From Stenotrophomonas sp. MYb238 (lineage in GTDB: Bacteria; Pseudomonadota; Gammaproteobacteria; Xanthomonadales; Xanthomonadaceae), in NCBI RefSeq assembly GCF_009496535.1, contig NZ_WIDL01000001.1, forward strand, positions 62,001-126,000: a stretch of 64,000 nucleotides of DNA. The letters run 5' to 3'. The first letter of the stretch is position 1. Each line of letters opens with the position of its first letter. Both the position numbers and the translations under genes were made by a program. Below are positions 32,691 through 42,547 of the stretch, piece after piece. Under the pieces are notes generated by a model. That model saw nothing but the letters and a program-made list of their open reading frames with translations, was not told where the DNA came from and ran no database searches.

Positions 32691-32855
32691 CGGGCCCCGG
32701 CGTACTGAACACCCGAATCCCCACGCCTGCCGGCGCGCCCCCTTTACCAAAGGGGGCTATTTCGGCGGAAACACGGCTTCGCCAGCCTCAAAGCGGGACA
32801 GCTATGTCCTGCTCCCCATCTCCTTGACGCATTCGCCCCAAGCCAGCAGGCTCCA

Positions 32856-33617
32856 ATGATGGAATTTGGAAGCGAGTTCTACTGGTTCATCCTGATCGGG
32901 ATCGGCGCGCAGCTGGTCGATGGCGCGCTGGGCATGGCGTTCGGGCTGGTGTCCTCGTCCGTTCTGCTGAGCATGGGGCTGCCGCCGGCGGCGGTGAGCG
33001 CCAGCATCCACACGGCCGAAGTGTTCACCACCGGCGCCTCCGGCGTATCGCACCTGGTGGCCGGCAACGTCGACCGGCGGCTGTTCCTGCGCCTGGCCCT
33101 GCCCGGCGCGGCCGGCGGTGCCCTCGGCGCCTATGGCCTGACCCAGTTGCCCGGCGAGCTCATCCGTCCCTTCATCTACCTCTACCTGCTGGCGTTGGCG
33201 ATCTTCATCCTCGCCCGTGCCGCCGGACGCTTCACCCCCGGGCGCGAAGTGCAGCGGGTGCCGGTGCTCGGCTTCTTCGCCGGCCTGCTGGACGCCAGCG
33301 GCGGCGGCGGCTGGGGACCGGTGGCGACCTCGACCCTGCTCGCGCGCGGCGGCCAGGCGCGCACCACCATCGGCACGGTGAACGCGGCGGAGTTCATCGT
33401 CACCCTGGCGATCTCGGCCACCTTCCTGCTGTCGATGGGGCTGCAGCACCTGTCCATCGTCGCCGGCCTGCTGGTCGGCGGCATGATGGCCGCGCCGGTG
33501 GCGGCGCTGCTGGTCAAGCGCCTCAAGGAGCGCTGGGTGCTGGTCGGGGTGGGCGTGCTGGTGCTGTCGATCAGCCTGTTCCAGATCGGCCATGCGCTCC
33601 ACGGCTGGCTCGCCTAG
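32856..33617 (+). CDS. TauE/SafE-family (TSUP) membrane transporter
   Basis: A 253-residue protein with about eight helices in two repeated halves. GAQLVDGALGMAFGLVSSSV in the first and GGGWGPVATSTLLARGG in the second are TSUP marks. The family exports sulfite, sulfoacetate or other sulfur-containing anions; the substrate here is unknown. The ATG at 32856 (MMEFGSEFY) is used. Its 3' end faces the HAD gene, with 70 bases between. Confidence 0.88.
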   Translation: MMEFGSEFYWFILIGIGAQLVDGALGMAFGLVSSSVLLSMGLPPAAVSASIHTAEVFTTGASGVSHLVAGNVDRRLFLRLALPGAAGGALGAYGLTQLPGELIRPFIYLYLLALAIFILARAAGRFTPGREVQRVPVLGFFAGLLDASGGGGWGPVATSTLLARGGQARTTIGTVNAAEFIVTLAISATFLLSMGLQHLSIVAGLLVGGMMAAPVAALLVKRLKERWVLVGVGVLVLSISLFQIGHALHGWLA

Positions 33618-33687
33618 GCCGGCAACCGCATCATTCCGCTGGCAATCACGAGGCGGCCCACCGCCAGTCGGCCATGTCCCGCGATCT

Positions 33688-34404
33688 TCAGGCCTTGTCG
33701 CCGCCTCGGTCCACGCATCCCCAGTTGAACACCGGCGTGCCGGCCGGAAGCACCCTGCGGAAATAGTCCACGCGCGAGTGCTTGGGGTTGACCACCACCG
33801 GCGCCTTCGCCGCCTTGAGCAGCGGCAGGTCGGCGGTGCTGTCCGAATAGGCGATGGCGATGTCGCCATAACCGCGCTCGCGCAGCATGCGCATCTTCTC
33901 TTCGTTGTGGCAGTGGCGGGTGGCACCCATCGCGCCCAGCCTCGGTCCGACCTCGCTGCCGATCACCGGCACGTCCTGGTGCGCGACGAAGGCCAGGATG
34001 GCCCGCGCCAGTTCCGGCGGCGCGCCGGTCGCCACCACCACCCGGTCGCCGGCGCGGCGATGCGCGGCGAACACCTCCAGCGCCTGCGGCAGCAGCCGCG
34101 TACGGATGTCCGCCTCGTGCGTGCGCACGTACTGGTCGATGATGCCGTTGAACTCGCGCGCCCGGTGCAGGCCGAAGGTCGCGATCCACACGTAGCCGGA
34201 AATGCCGAAGCGACGCATCGGCAACAACGCCACCAGCGGACCGGCCACCGGCGTGATCAGCAACGCCGCCAGCATGCGCAGCGGATTGCGCCGGATCAGC
34301 CAGGCGAACAGGTGGCTGCCGGAATCGCCGTCGTACAAGGTGTGGTCGAAATCGAAGACGACCAGCGGCGCGTCGTCGCGGGGAACAGGATAGGACTCGC
34401 TCAT
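33688..34404 (-). CDS. HAD-IB family phosphatase-like protein
   Basis: The 238 residues carry HAD motifs: [11 protein letters not shown] (I, near residue 18), VVATGAPPE (II), and K with [11 protein letters not shown] (III/IV). Between I and II lies a mostly helical cap with a hydrophobic segment ([18 protein letters not shown]), as in the PSP-like HAD-IB group. The target phosphate ester is unknown. Its ATG overlaps the trpC stop as ATGA, so it is translationally coupled as the last gene of the trp cluster. Confidence 0.88.
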   Translation of the reverse strand: MSESYPVPRDDAPLVVFDFDHTLYDGDSGSHLFAWLIRRNPLRMLAALLITPVAGPLVALLPMRRFGISGYVWIATFGLHRAREFNGIIDQYVRTHEADIRTRLLPQALEVFAAHRRAGDRVVVATGAPPELARAILAFVAHQDVPVIGSEVGPRLGAMGATRHCHNEEKMRMLRERGYGDIAIAYSDSTADLPLLKAAKAPVVVNPKHSRVDYFRRVLPAGTPVFNWGCVDRGGDKA

Positions 34405-35195
34405 GCGCTGAAGAATAGCTGACGCAGGCCTTCGCCCGGCTCCTCCACGCGCATGAAGGCCTCGCCGACCAGGAAGGCGTTGACGCCAGCATCGCGCATG
34501 GTCTTCACGTCGGCCGGGCCGAGGATGCCGCTCTCGGTGACCAGCAGGCGGTCGCGCGGCACCGCCTCGCGCATCGCCAGCGTGGTGTCCAGCGACACCT
34601 CGAAGGTGCGCAGGTTGCGGTTGTTGATGCCCACCAGCGGCACCGGCACCTGGATGGCGCGTTCCAGTTCGTCGATGTCGTGCACTTCCACCAGCACGTC
34701 CATGCCCAGCGTCATCGCCAGGTCGGACAGTCCGGCCAGCTGGCGGTCGTCCAGCGCCGAGACGATCAGCAGGATGCAGTCCGCGCCCAGCACGCGCGCC
34801 TCGACCACCTGGTAGGGATCGATGACGAAATCCTTGCGCAGCACCGGCAGCGTGCAGGCCTCGCGCGCCTGCTGCAGGTAGGCGTCGGCGCCCTGGAAGA
34901 AATCCACGTCGGTCAGCACCGACAGGCAGCTGGCGCCGCCGAACTCGTAGCTCACCGCGATCTCGGCGGGCCGGAAGTCCGGGCGGATCACGCCCTTGGA
35001 CGGACTGGCCTTCTTGACCTCGGCGATCACCGCCGGATCACCGTTGGCGATGGCCGCCTGCAGCGCGCTGGCGAACCCGCGCACCGGCGACGCGTCGGCC
35101 ACGCGCGCCTTCAGCTCGGCCAGCGGCATGCGGGCGCTGCGCTCGGCCACCTCCTGCGTCTTGCGGGCGAGGATGGTGTTGAGGATGTCGCTCAT
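34401..35195 (-). CDS. trpC: Indole-3-glycerol phosphate synthase
   Basis: A 264-residue TIM-barrel enzyme starting [17 protein letters not shown]. Active-site stretches [42 protein letters not shown] and TESGI are all present. It closes the indole ring in tryptophan synthesis and is monofunctional, not fused to TrpF. trpD ends 49 bases upstream. The last four bases overlap the start of the HAD gene. Confidence 0.98.
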   Translation of the reverse strand: MSDILNTILARKTQEVAERSARMPLAELKARVADASPVRGFASALQAAIANGDPAVIAEVKKASPSKGVIRPDFRPAEIAVSYEFGGASCLSVLTDVDFFQGADAYLQQAREACTLPVLRKDFVIDPYQVVEARVLGADCILLIVSALDDRQLAGLSDLAMTLGMDVLVEVHDIDELERAIQVPVPLVGINNRNLRTFEVSLDTTLAMREAVPRDRLLVTESGILGPADVKTMRDAGVNAFLVGEAFMRVEEPGEGLRQLFFSA

Positions 35196-35244
35196 GGTTC
35201 TGCTTTCCTGAAAGCGGTACGGCGGGGTGAAGGGCGGAGAAGGA

Positions 35245-36276
35245 TCAGCCGGCCAGCGCGCGGCTGGCGGCGACGTACTGCTCCATGCGCGCGCGGGCGC
35301 TGCCGTCGGCGATGACCGCGCGCGCGCGCGCCAGGCCGTCGGCGATGCTGTCGGCCACGTCGGCCACGTACAGCGCGGCGCCAGCGTTGAGCGCGACGAT
35401 GTCGTTGGCCGGGCCCGGCTGGTTGTCGAGCACACCGCGCAGCATGGCGATGGACTCTTCCGGATCGGCGACCTTGAGATTGCGGCTGGCCGACATGGCG
35501 ATGCCGAAATCCTCCGGATGGATCTCGTACTCGCGCACCTTGCCGTCGCGCAGCTCGCCGACCAGCGTGCCCGCGCCCAGCGAGATCTCGTCCATGTTGT
35601 CGCGGCCCCACACCACCAGCGCGCGCTGCGCGCCAAGTTCGCGCAGCACGCGCGCCTGGATGCCGACCAGGTCCGGATGGAACACGCCCATCAGGATGTT
35701 GGTCGCGCCGACCGGATTGGTCAGCGGGCCGAGGATGTTGAAGATGGTGCGCACGCCCATCTCGCGGCGCACCGGCGCCACCACCTTCATCGCCGGGTGG
35801 TGCATCGGCGCGAACATGAAGCCGATGCCGGTCTGCTCGATGGCGCGCGCCACCTGCTCCGGGCCGAGCTCGATCACCGCGCCCAGCGCCTCCACCGCGT
35901 CGGCGCTGCCGGACTTGGACGACACGCTGCGGTTGCCGTGCTTGGCCACCTTGGCGCCGGCCGCGGCGACCACGAACATCGAGCAGGTGGAGATGTTGAA
36001 GGTATGCGAACCGTCGCCGCCGGTGCCGACGATGTCGACCAGGCGGGACTTGTCGGCCACCGCCACCGGCAGCGCGAACTCGCGCATCACCGTGGCCGCG
36101 CCGGCGATCTCGCCGACGGTTTCCTTCTTGACCCGCAGGCCGGTGAGGATGGCGGCGGTCATGGTCGGGGAGACCTCGCCGCGCATGATCTGCCGCATCA
36201 GGTCGACCATCTCGTCGAAGAAGATCTCGCGGTGTTCGATGGTGCGTTGCAGGGCTTCCTGCGCGGTGAAGGTCAT
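35245..36276 (-). CDS. trpD: Anthranilate phosphoribosyltransferase
   Basis: A 343-residue enzyme with the phosphoribosyl-diphosphate site [14 protein letters not shown], the loop [20 protein letters not shown] and NILGPLTNP. It joins anthranilate to PRPP. The start at 36276 ([11 protein letters not shown]) fits the family, and a DUF1543 gene ends 13 bases upstream. It is not fused to TrpG, which lies 1.2 kb upstream. Confidence 0.98.
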   Translation of the reverse strand: MTFTAQEALQRTIEHREIFFDEMVDLMRQIMRGEVSPTMTAAILTGLRVKKETVGEIAGAATVMREFALPVAVADKSRLVDIVGTGGDGSHTFNISTCSMFVVAAAGAKVAKHGNRSVSSKSGSADAVEALGAVIELGPEQVARAIEQTGIGFMFAPMHHPAMKVVAPVRREMGVRTIFNILGPLTNPVGATNILMGVFHPDLVGIQARVLRELGAQRALVVWGRDNMDEISLGAGTLVGELRDGKVREYEIHPEDFGIAMSASRNLKVADPEESIAMLRGVLDNQPGPANDIVALNAGAALYVADVADSIADGLARARAVIADGSARARMEQYVAASRALAG

Positions 36277-36289
36277 GACAACTCCAGGA

Positions 36290-36802
36290 TCAGGAAATGA
36301 CGATGTAATCGCTCTGGCAGCCGATGCCGGCGTGTGCACCCGGAACCAGGTGCACGTGCAGGCCGCCGATCGGGCCGACGGGCAGGCAGCTGTCCACCTC
36401 GAGCAGGGCGTCGCGGTGCGGCTTGACCCATTCCGCCTGCGCCTGCCGTAGCGCCTTGCGCTTGGCCTCCACCGCGTCGGCGGCGGCCACCAGCAGGTAG
36501 CCGTGCGCTTCGCCGAACTCGCCGTCGACATAACCGCCCAGATTGACGAAGTAGAGTCTCGGCGTACCGGTGGCCGGCGCCTCGGCGGACAGGCGCACCT
36601 GCCACTGCTCGACGCCGTCGACCGTCATCCACGAATCGATATGCAGCCCGGCCGCCTCGCCGAACCATTGCGCGCGCAGCTGCGCATGGCTCCGCTCGAT
36701 GGTGGGCGCGACGGCGAACACGACGTCATGCACTTCGGTATTGGCGCGCGCATGGCGGCCGCCGAGCATCACCACGAACAGGCGCAGGTCGGCATCGCTC
36801 AC
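36290..36802 (-). CDS. DUF1543 protein in the trp cluster
   Basis: The 170-residue product starts at GTG 36802, whose GTGA overlaps the TGA of the lysE-type gene. It reads [20 protein letters not shown] and has two similar halves with [15 protein letters not shown], the DUF1543 pattern. No signal peptide or membrane segment is present. Function is unknown. The coupling to the exporter before it and the 13-base gap to trpD mean it is made with the tryptophan enzymes. Confidence 0.82.
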   Translation of the reverse strand: MSDADLRLFVVMLGGRHARANTEVHDVVFAVAPTIERSHAQLRAQWFGEAAGLHIDSWMTVDGVEQWQVRLSAEAPATGTPRLYFVNLGGYVDGEFGEAHGYLLVAAADAVEAKRKALRQAQAEWVKPHRDALLEVDSCLPVGPIGGLHVHLVPGAHAGIGCQSDYIVIS

Positions 36803-37452
36803 GGCATCGGCCTCGCGCTCAGGGCCAGGCGCACGCCGAAGCCGATGAACAGCACGCCGGCAACCTTGTCCAGCCACTGCATGCCGCGCGCCGCCCAGCG
36901 GCTGCTGCGCATGCGGTCGGCCAGCAGCACGTAGAGCGCGTTGACCGGCAGCGCGTTGACGGTGAACACGAGGCCAAGCAGCGCGAACGCCAGCGCCTTG
37001 TCCTGCACCGACGGGGCGATGAACTGCGGCAGGAAGGCGAGGAAGAACAGCACCACCTTCGGATTCAGAACATTGGTCAGGAAGCCGCCGGCGAATACCT
37101 GCCACCACGATGCGGTGCCGCCGGCGCCAGGCTCGATGCCCTCCCGCAGCGCCGCCGGTGCGGCGGTGCTGCGCAGCAGGCGCACGCCCACCCACAGCAG
37201 GTAGGCCGCGCCAATCCACTTGATCGCGACGAACAGCGACGCCGACGTCGCCAGCAGTACACCCAGCCCCAGCGACGCCAGCGCCACGTGCACCAGGCAG
37301 CCGGCGCTGATGCCCGCGACCGCCGCGAATCCGGCGCGGCGCCCGCCACGCAGCGAACGGCTGACGATGTAGAGCACGTCCGGACCGGGCGTGAGGTTCA
37401 GAACCCAGCCGGCCAGCACGAACAGCAGCAGTTGCGCAGGTTCGATCAGCAC
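36799..37452 (-). CDS. LysE/RhtB-family amino-acid exporter
   Basis: A 217-residue, six-helix protein with the LysE hallmark [20 protein letters not shown] and [18 protein letters not shown]. The GTG start at 37452 overlaps the end of trpG by 7 bases. Family members expel amino acids and homoserine lactones. Position inside the trp cluster hints at an aromatic amino acid or precursor as substrate, but this is inference only. Confidence 0.9.
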   Translation of the reverse strand: MLIEPAQLLLFVLAGWVLNLTPGPDVLYIVSRSLRGGRRAGFAAVAGISAGCLVHVALASLGLGVLLATSASLFVAIKWIGAAYLLWVGVRLLRSTAAPAALREGIEPGAGGTASWWQVFAGGFLTNVLNPKVVLFFLAFLPQFIAPSVQDKALAFALLGLVFTVNALPVNALYVLLADRMRSSRWAARGMQWLDKVAGVLFIGFGVRLALSARPMP

Positions 37453-38030
37453 GTGCGGTCCAGGAAGTTCTTCATCAGCGCGTGGCCGTGCTGGGTGAGG
37501 ATGGATTCGGGATGGAACTGCACGCCTTCCACCGGGTACTCGCGGTGGCGCAGGCCCATGATCTCCTCCATCGAACCGTCGGCATTCTCGGTCCAGGCGG
37601 TAATCTCCAGTTCGGCCGGCAGCGTGGTCTTGTCCACCACCAGCGAGTGGTAGCGGGTGGCCTCGTAGCGGTCCGGCAGGCCGGCGAACACGCCCTTGCC
37701 TTCATGGCGGATCGGCGAGGTCTTGCCGTGCATGATGTTGCCGGCGCGGATCACGCGGCCGCCATAGACCTGGCCGATGCCCTGGTGGCCCAGGCACACG
37801 CCGAGAACCGGGATGGACGGCCCGAGCCGGCGGATCACCTCCAGCGACACGCCGGCGTCGTCGGGCGTCTTCGGCCCCGGCGACACCACGATGTGCGAGG
37901 GCTGGAGCGCGGCGATCTGCTCGACGCTCAGCGCGTCGTTGCGCACCACCTTCACCTCGGCGCCCAGCATCTGCAGGTACTGCACGAGGTTGAAGGTGAA
38001 GCTGTCGTAGTTGTCGATCATCAACAGCAT
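37446..38030 (-). CDS. trpG: Anthranilate synthase glutamine amidotransferase
   Basis: The 194-residue class I amidotransferase has catalytic C79 in [15 protein letters not shown], the oxyanion segment [12 protein letters not shown], and the His/Glu pair in FHPESILT. It hands ammonia to TrpE. In many bacteria it also serves para-aminobenzoate synthesis. A SIMPL-domain gene ends 3 bases upstream, and the lysE-type gene overlaps its 3' end. Confidence 0.97.
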   Translation of the reverse strand: MLLMIDNYDSFTFNLVQYLQMLGAEVKVVRNDALSVEQIAALQPSHIVVSPGPKTPDDAGVSLEVIRRLGPSIPVLGVCLGHQGIGQVYGGRVIRAGNIMHGKTSPIRHEGKGVFAGLPDRYEATRYHSLVVDKTTLPAELEITAWTENADGSMEEIMGLRHREYPVEGVQFHPESILTQHGHALMKNFLDRTC

Positions 38031-38033
38031 GGT

Positions 38034-38828
38034 TCAGTTTCCGTCGCTAATCAGGAAGATGGCGTAGACATTTTCGGTGTAGGTGATGGGCGCGGCGGTG
38101 AGCAGTTCTCCGGGCGCAGGCAAGGGGGACACCGCAACGCGGGAACCGCTCACCTGCACACGATCCAGCGAATCACCCCTCTCGTAAAAATCCCGGGCGC
38201 CGTTGGCGCTCGGCCAGCTGCCCGCCTGCACCCCGTAGGCGAAACTGGGGGCGACATCCGAAATCGTATAAAGGCCGATGATCTTCGCCCCGTAGGCATC
38301 CGCAAGGCCCTTGGCCGACGTGCGCGTCTGCGCTGCGGCCTCTGCCTTGAGTTCGGCGCGCAGGCGCGCCTCGCCCGAATAAACCGGAGTGGCTGTCCGC
38401 ACCTGCACTTCACTACTAGCCTTCAACTCGGCAAGGAAAGCCTGCAATCGCTCTGGCGTCTCGAACGCACCCTCCATATCACGGCTGACGGCGGTGCCCT
38501 GGAACACCTCCTCATCATTCTTGTAGCGCGTGGATGGCGCGATGCTCAGGTTGTCCATGCGTACGGTCTCCGCGATGGCACCATGCGTTGCAAACAACGC
38601 CGCGATCCGCTCCGCATTGACCTGGACCTTGCGTCGCGCGATATCGGTCTGCATGTCCACCGATTCCAGCGCGACCTTCACCACGAAGCGATCCGGCATC
38701 ACCTTGCGGCTCGCATCCCCCTTCACCAGCAGATGCGGTTGCGAGGGAACCGAGTTGGCCTGCGCCCATGCCTGCGGAACCACGGCAACCAGCAACGCCG
38801 ACCACAGCAACATGCGGGAAAACTTCAT
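38034..38828 (-). CDS. SIMPL (DUF541) periplasmic protein
   Basis: The 264-residue protein opens with a signal peptide (MKFSRMLLWSALLVAVVPQAWA, cut before QANS). It then shows the SIMPL-domain pattern: VKGDASRKVMPDRFVVKVAL, and AKGLADAYGAKIIGLYTISD. The family includes BP26 and YggE, linked to stress, but mechanism is unclear. It lies between trpE and trpG. By eye its base composition is more AT-rich than its neighbours (for example TTCAGTTTCCGTCGCTAATC at the 3' end), which suggests a later insertion. Confidence 0.87.
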   Translation of the reverse strand: MKFSRMLLWSALLVAVVPQAWAQANSVPSQPHLLVKGDASRKVMPDRFVVKVALESVDMQTDIARRKVQVNAERIAALFATHGAIAETVRMDNLSIAPSTRYKNDEEVFQGTAVSRDMEGAFETPERLQAFLAELKASSEVQVRTATPVYSGEARLRAELKAEAAAQTRTSAKGLADAYGAKIIGLYTISDVAPSFAYGVQAGSWPSANGARDFYERGDSLDRVQVSGSRVAVSPLPAPGELLTAAPITYTENVYAIFLISDGN

Positions 38829-38895
38829 GTGGCACTCCTTGTCATGGCGAGAGGAACGGCATTTACGTCGGAAACCGGCGGCGCTGAGGCAAGGG

Positions 38896-40371
38896 TCAAA
38901 GCCCCTTCGCCGCCTGCGCCACCGCGCGGAACAACGCGCGGCCCTTGTTCATGGTCTCGTGCCACTCGGCGTCCGGGTCGGAGTCGTAGACCACGCCGCC
39001 GCCGGCCTGCACGTACAGGTAACCGTCCTGGATGACCGCGGTGCGGATGGCGATGGCGGTGTCGGCGTCGCCGTGCCAGCCGATGTAGCCGACCGCGCCG
39101 GAATAGACGTTGCGCTTGACCGGCTCCAGCTCGCGGATGATCTCCAGCGCGCGGATCTTCGGCGCGCCGCTGACGGTGCCGGCCGGGAAGGTGGCGCGCA
39201 GCACGTCGCTGTAGCTCAGTCCGGCCTTCAGCGTGCCGGTGACCTCGCTGACGATGTGCATGACGTGGCTGTAGCGCTCGATCACGAACTGCTCGCCCAC
39301 CCGGACCGTGCCCGGCTCGGCGACGCGGCCGACGTCGTTGCGGCCCAGGTCGATCAGCATCACGTGCTCGGCGCGCTCCTTGGGATCGCCCAGCAGCTCG
39401 ACCTCCAGCGCCTTGTCCTGCTCCGGCGTGGCGCCGCGCGGGCGGGTGCCGGCGATGGGGCGCACGGTGACGACGCCATCGCGCAGGCGCGCCAGGATCT
39501 CCGGCGAGGAGCCCACCACCTGGGTGCCGCCGACATCGATGAAATACATGTAAGGCGACGGATTGAGCGCGCGCAGCGCGCGGTACACGTCGATCGGCCG
39601 CGCGCGGAACGGCACGCGCAGGCGCTGGCTCGGCACCACCTGGAAGATGTCGCCGGCGCGCACGTAGTCCTGCGCCTTGCGCACCACCTCGTGGTACTGC
39701 TCGCGGGTGAAGGAGGACTGGAAATCCTGCTCGTCGATGGCGTCGGACACCTGCGCCTGCGGATAGCCGGCGCCGGCCTGGCGCAGCCGGTGCGCCAGTT
39801 CGTCGAGGCGGCGGTTGGCGCGCGCCCAGGCCTGCGGCTGCGTCGGGTCGGCATGCACGATCAGGTACAGCCGGCCCTTGAGGTTGTCGAACACCGCCAG
39901 CTCTTCGGACAGCATCAGATAGATATCCGGCGTGCCGAGTTCGTCGGGCTTGTCGCCGGCGCCCAGGTGCGGCTCGATGTACTGGATGCATTCGAAGCCG
40001 AACCAGCCGACCAGGCCGCCGGTGAAGCCCGGCAGGCCCTCGAACTGCGGCACCGAGTGCTGCGCGCGCAGGACTTCGACTTCGGCCAGCGGGTCGGCGA
40101 CCTCGCGCCGCTCGATCACCTCGCCCAGCTCGCTCACTTCCAGCGTATGGCCGCGGAAGCTGTAGATGCGCCGCGCGGGCAGGCCGATGATGGAATGGCG
40201 GCCGAAGCGTTCACCACCCTCGACCGATTCGAACAGGTAGGTATGCGGGCCGTCGGCGAGCTTGAGGTAGACCGAGAGCGGCGTGTCCAGGTCGGACAGC
40301 ACTTCGCGGACGACGGGGATGCGGGTGTGGCCTTCAGCGGCCTGCTGCTGGAACTGCTCGAACGTGATCAA
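38896..40371 (-). CDS. trpE: Anthranilate synthase component I
   Basis: A 491-residue chorismate-binding enzyme. The feedback-control segment resembles LLES (FESVEGGERFGRHSIIG), and the catalytic part has GTRPRGATPEQD, GAPKIRALEII and YIGWHGDADTAIAIRT. The start is taken as TTG 40371 (LITFEQFQQQAAEG) because AAGGAAG lies 6 bases upstream and the length suits relatives; an ATG at 40419 would add 16 residues. A search of the leader for tandem Trp codons found none, so classic attenuation is not evident. Confidence 0.95.
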   Translation of the reverse strand: MITFEQFQQQAAEGHTRIPVVREVLSDLDTPLSVYLKLADGPHTYLFESVEGGERFGRHSIIGLPARRIYSFRGHTLEVSELGEVIERREVADPLAEVEVLRAQHSVPQFEGLPGFTGGLVGWFGFECIQYIEPHLGAGDKPDELGTPDIYLMLSEELAVFDNLKGRLYLIVHADPTQPQAWARANRRLDELAHRLRQAGAGYPQAQVSDAIDEQDFQSSFTREQYHEVVRKAQDYVRAGDIFQVVPSQRLRVPFRARPIDVYRALRALNPSPYMYFIDVGGTQVVGSSPEILARLRDGVVTVRPIAGTRPRGATPEQDKALEVELLGDPKERAEHVMLIDLGRNDVGRVAEPGTVRVGEQFVIERYSHVMHIVSEVTGTLKAGLSYSDVLRATFPAGTVSGAPKIRALEIIRELEPVKRNVYSGAVGYIGWHGDADTAIAIRTAVIQDGYLYVQAGGGVVYDSDPDAEWHETMNKGRALFRAVAQAAKGL

Positions 40372-40570
40372 GACGGTCTTCCTTCCGGGAATCGGCGGTG
40401 GCGGTACGGACGACGGCAACGGGCCACCATCGCCACCAGCGGCGAGCGGAAGAAAGGGAACGCTTGGTCGTCAGAATGGGCACCGCGCAACTCTACCGCA
40501 CTTCGGGCGGCCGTTGTGCATCGCCGCAGGGGGAGATTCGCTTGCACGGGCAACCATCCCCGCCCTCACG

Positions 40571-40682
40571 TAGGAGCGGCTTCAGCCGCGATGGGGCTTT
40601 CTGCATGTCCTTCGGCAACTGCCTGCGATTTCGCCGGAGGTGCTAATCGGTGAAGCCCTTTCGCGGCTGAAGCCGCTCCTAC
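40571..40682. repeat. REP-like palindrome pair, copy E (long spacer)
   Basis: TAGGAGCGGCTTCAGCCGCG and its inverted copy are about 70 bases apart, against about 25-40 in the other copies. The arm flanks no longer match (GATGGGGCTTT and AAGCCCTTTCGC), so the spacer seems to have taken up extra DNA or joined two elements. Confidence 0.8.
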
Positions 40683-40699
40683 CGGGGAAGGCGGCGCGG

Positions 40700-40823
40700 T
40701 GTCATGGGAGTGTCATCGTGCGCCCGGAGAATGGAAGGCCATAGCAGGGACGATGGATGGAGGCAGGATCAGCCTCCCACGAATTCCCCCCGGCCGTGGC
40801 GGCGACGCCACGGCCTTTTTTTG
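40700..40823 (+). ncRNA. Candidate small RNA ending in an orphan terminator
   Basis: GGCCGTGGC/GCCACGGCC (40792-40800 with 40807-40815) with a T-run to 40822 is a strong rightward terminator. All genes on both sides (trpE, GNAT) read leftwards, so no known transcript needs it. Upstream lies a second hairpin GGAGGC/GCCTCC (40759-40777) and an unpaired CCCCCC stretch, features common in trans-acting sRNAs. The 5' end is a guess, and I found no convincing promoter. Confidence 0.5.
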
Positions 40824-40841
40824 CCGTCCGCCCGCAGCCCC

Positions 40842-41324
40842 TCAGCCTTCGGCGAACCGCTGCAGGGCGTCGCCCTGCAGCCGGTACACCGTCCACTCGT
40901 CCTGCGGCAGCGCGCCGGCGGCGCGGTAGAAATCGATCGCCGGCGTGTTCCAGTCCAGCACCGACCACTCGAAACGGCCGCAGCCCTGCGCCACCGCCAG
41001 CCGCGCGATGTGCTGCAGCAGCGCCTTGCCCGCGCCGCATCCGCGATGTTCCGGGCTGACGTACAGGTCTTCCAGGTAGATGCCGTTGCGGCCCAGCCAG
41101 GTGGAGTAGTTGTGGAAATACACCGCATAGCCGATGGCCTGGCCGTCGCGCTCGCAGACCAGCGCCTGCGCCTTCGCGCCGGCGCCGAACAGGCTGGCGC
41201 GGATGCCGGCCTCGTCGGTCTGCACCGAGGACTCGGCCTTCTCGTAGATCGCCAGCTCGCGGATGAAATGCAGGATCAGGCCGGCGTCATCGGCGACGGC
41301 CGGACGGATGTTCAACTCTGACAT
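40842..41324 (-). CDS. GNAT acetyltransferase, diamine N-acetyltransferase-like
   Basis: A 160-residue GNAT. The acetyl-CoA loop lies in LYVSPEHRGCGAGKALLQHI (about 88-107), after LED. RFEWSVLDWNTPAIDFYRAAGA matches the spermidine/thialysine N-acetyltransferase group (SSAT-like). The probable substrates are polyamines or small amines; that is family-based. The start at 41324 is MSELNIRPA. It lies 66 bases after rpe on the same strand. Confidence 0.88.
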   Translation of the reverse strand: MSELNIRPAVADDAGLILHFIRELAIYEKAESSVQTDEAGIRASLFGAGAKAQALVCERDGQAIGYAVYFHNYSTWLGRNGIYLEDLYVSPEHRGCGAGKALLQHIARLAVAQGCGRFEWSVLDWNTPAIDFYRAAGALPQDEWTVYRLQGDALQRFAEG

Positions 41325-41390
41325 CTCAACCTCGCTTAGCAGGGATCACCGCATTCTGCACCCAGCCGTAGAAGGAGAGGCTTGCGTGCC

Positions 41391-42065
41391 TCAGCCCCGC
41401 GCCGCGGCGACGTTGGCGCGCATCTGCGCGATCACCTGCGCGTAGTCCGGGGCGTTGAAGATGGCCGAGCCGGCGACGAAGGCGTCGGCGCCGGCCGCGG
41501 CGATCTGCCCGATGTTGTCGGCCTTCACCCCGCCGTCCACTTCCAGGATCACCGGCTTGCCGCGCTTGTCGATCATCGCCCGCACCGCGCGCAGCTTGTC
41601 CAGCGTGGAGGGAATGAAGGCCTGACCGCCGAAGCCGGGGTTGACCGACATCAGCAGCACCAGGTCCAGGTCCTCCAGCACCCAGTCCAGCACTTCCACC
41701 GGCGTGCCCGGGTTCAACACCAGGCCCGCCTTGCAGCCGTGCGACTTGATCAGCTGGATGGTGCGGTGGACATGCCTGGAGGCTTCCGGGTGGAAGCTGA
41801 TGAGACTGGCGCCGGCTTCGGCGAAGTCCGGCACGATGCGGTCCACCGGCTCGACCATCAGGTGCACGTCGATCGGCGCGGTCACGCCGTGTTTGCGCAG
41901 CGCCTGGCAGACCATCGGGCCGATGGTCAGGTTGGGCACGTAATGGTTGTCCATCACGTCGAAGTGGACCCAGTCGGCGCCGGCGGCGATGACGTTGTCG
42001 ACCTCCTCGCCCAGCCTGGCGAAGTTGGCCGAGAGGATGGACGGGGCGATGATGCAGTTGGACAT
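41391..42065 (-). CDS. rpe: Ribulose-phosphate 3-epimerase
   Basis: A 224-residue TIM-barrel with all family motifs: [43 protein letters not shown] and LEVDGGV. It interconverts ribulose 5-phosphate and xylulose 5-phosphate in the pentose phosphate route, which also feeds PRPP for the purine and trp enzymes here. The DnaJ-like gene ends 11 bases upstream, so they are likely co-transcribed. Confidence 0.98.
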   Translation of the reverse strand: MSNCIIAPSILSANFARLGEEVDNVIAAGADWVHFDVMDNHYVPNLTIGPMVCQALRKHGVTAPIDVHLMVEPVDRIVPDFAEAGASLISFHPEASRHVHRTIQLIKSHGCKAGLVLNPGTPVEVLDWVLEDLDLVLLMSVNPGFGGQAFIPSTLDKLRAVRAMIDKRGKPVILEVDGGVKADNIGQIAAAGADAFVAGSAIFNAPDYAQVIAQMRANVAAARG

Positions 42066-42076
42066 GGCGGAGCCTT

Positions 42077-42406
42077 TCAGCGCTTGCGCAGGGTTTTGAT
42101 GCGGTCGTAGGCGGCGTTGATCTGCCGGGCCTTCTTCTCGGCCTGGGCGCGCAGTTCGGGCGCGGCGCCGGCCAGCTTGTCGGGGTGGTACTGGGAGATC
42201 AGGCGGCGGTAGGCCAGGTCGATCTCGGCGTCGCTGGCCTCGCGGGTGACGCCCAGTTCGCGGTACGGCAGGTCCTTGCCCAGCTTGAACCAGTCGCTGT
42301 CGAAGGCGTGCCCGAGCAGCATGCCCACCACCGCGCCGAACAGCGGGTTGGGCCTGAACAGCAGGGCGCCGGCGATGAATCCCAGCAGTTTTCCGTACCA
42401 GCGCAT
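42077..42406 (-). CDS. Membrane-anchored DnaJ-domain protein (short DjlA-like)
   Basis: The 109 residues have a glycine-zipper-like membrane helix ([26 protein letters not shown]), as in DjlA, directly followed by a C-terminal J domain with HPD ([15 protein letters not shown]). DjlA normally has a TerB-like domain of about 100 residues between the two; it is missing here. The protein should recruit and stimulate DnaK at the inner membrane. Start at 42406 is MRWYGKLL. Confidence 0.88.
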   Translation of the reverse strand: MRWYGKLLGFIAGALLFRPNPLFGAVVGMLLGHAFDSDWFKLGKDLPYRELGVTREASDAEIDLAYRRLISQYHPDKLAGAAPELRAQAEKKARQINAAYDRIKTLRKR

Positions 42407-42547
42407 GGGCGGGGCTGTGGCCTTGAAGATCGGAGGCGCATTTTATGCCACAGCGGCCCCGGACCGCTTTACACTAGGCCGCCCGCCGTCCCGCGGGCCC
42501 CCCGGGTCCTGTGCCGACGGCTCCATCGCCAAGTTCCAGGAGTGCCC

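Noticed and set aside
40372-40560. trp leader peptide and attenuator
   Set aside because: No short frame with tandem Trp codons and no T-tailed hairpin reading towards trpE was found.
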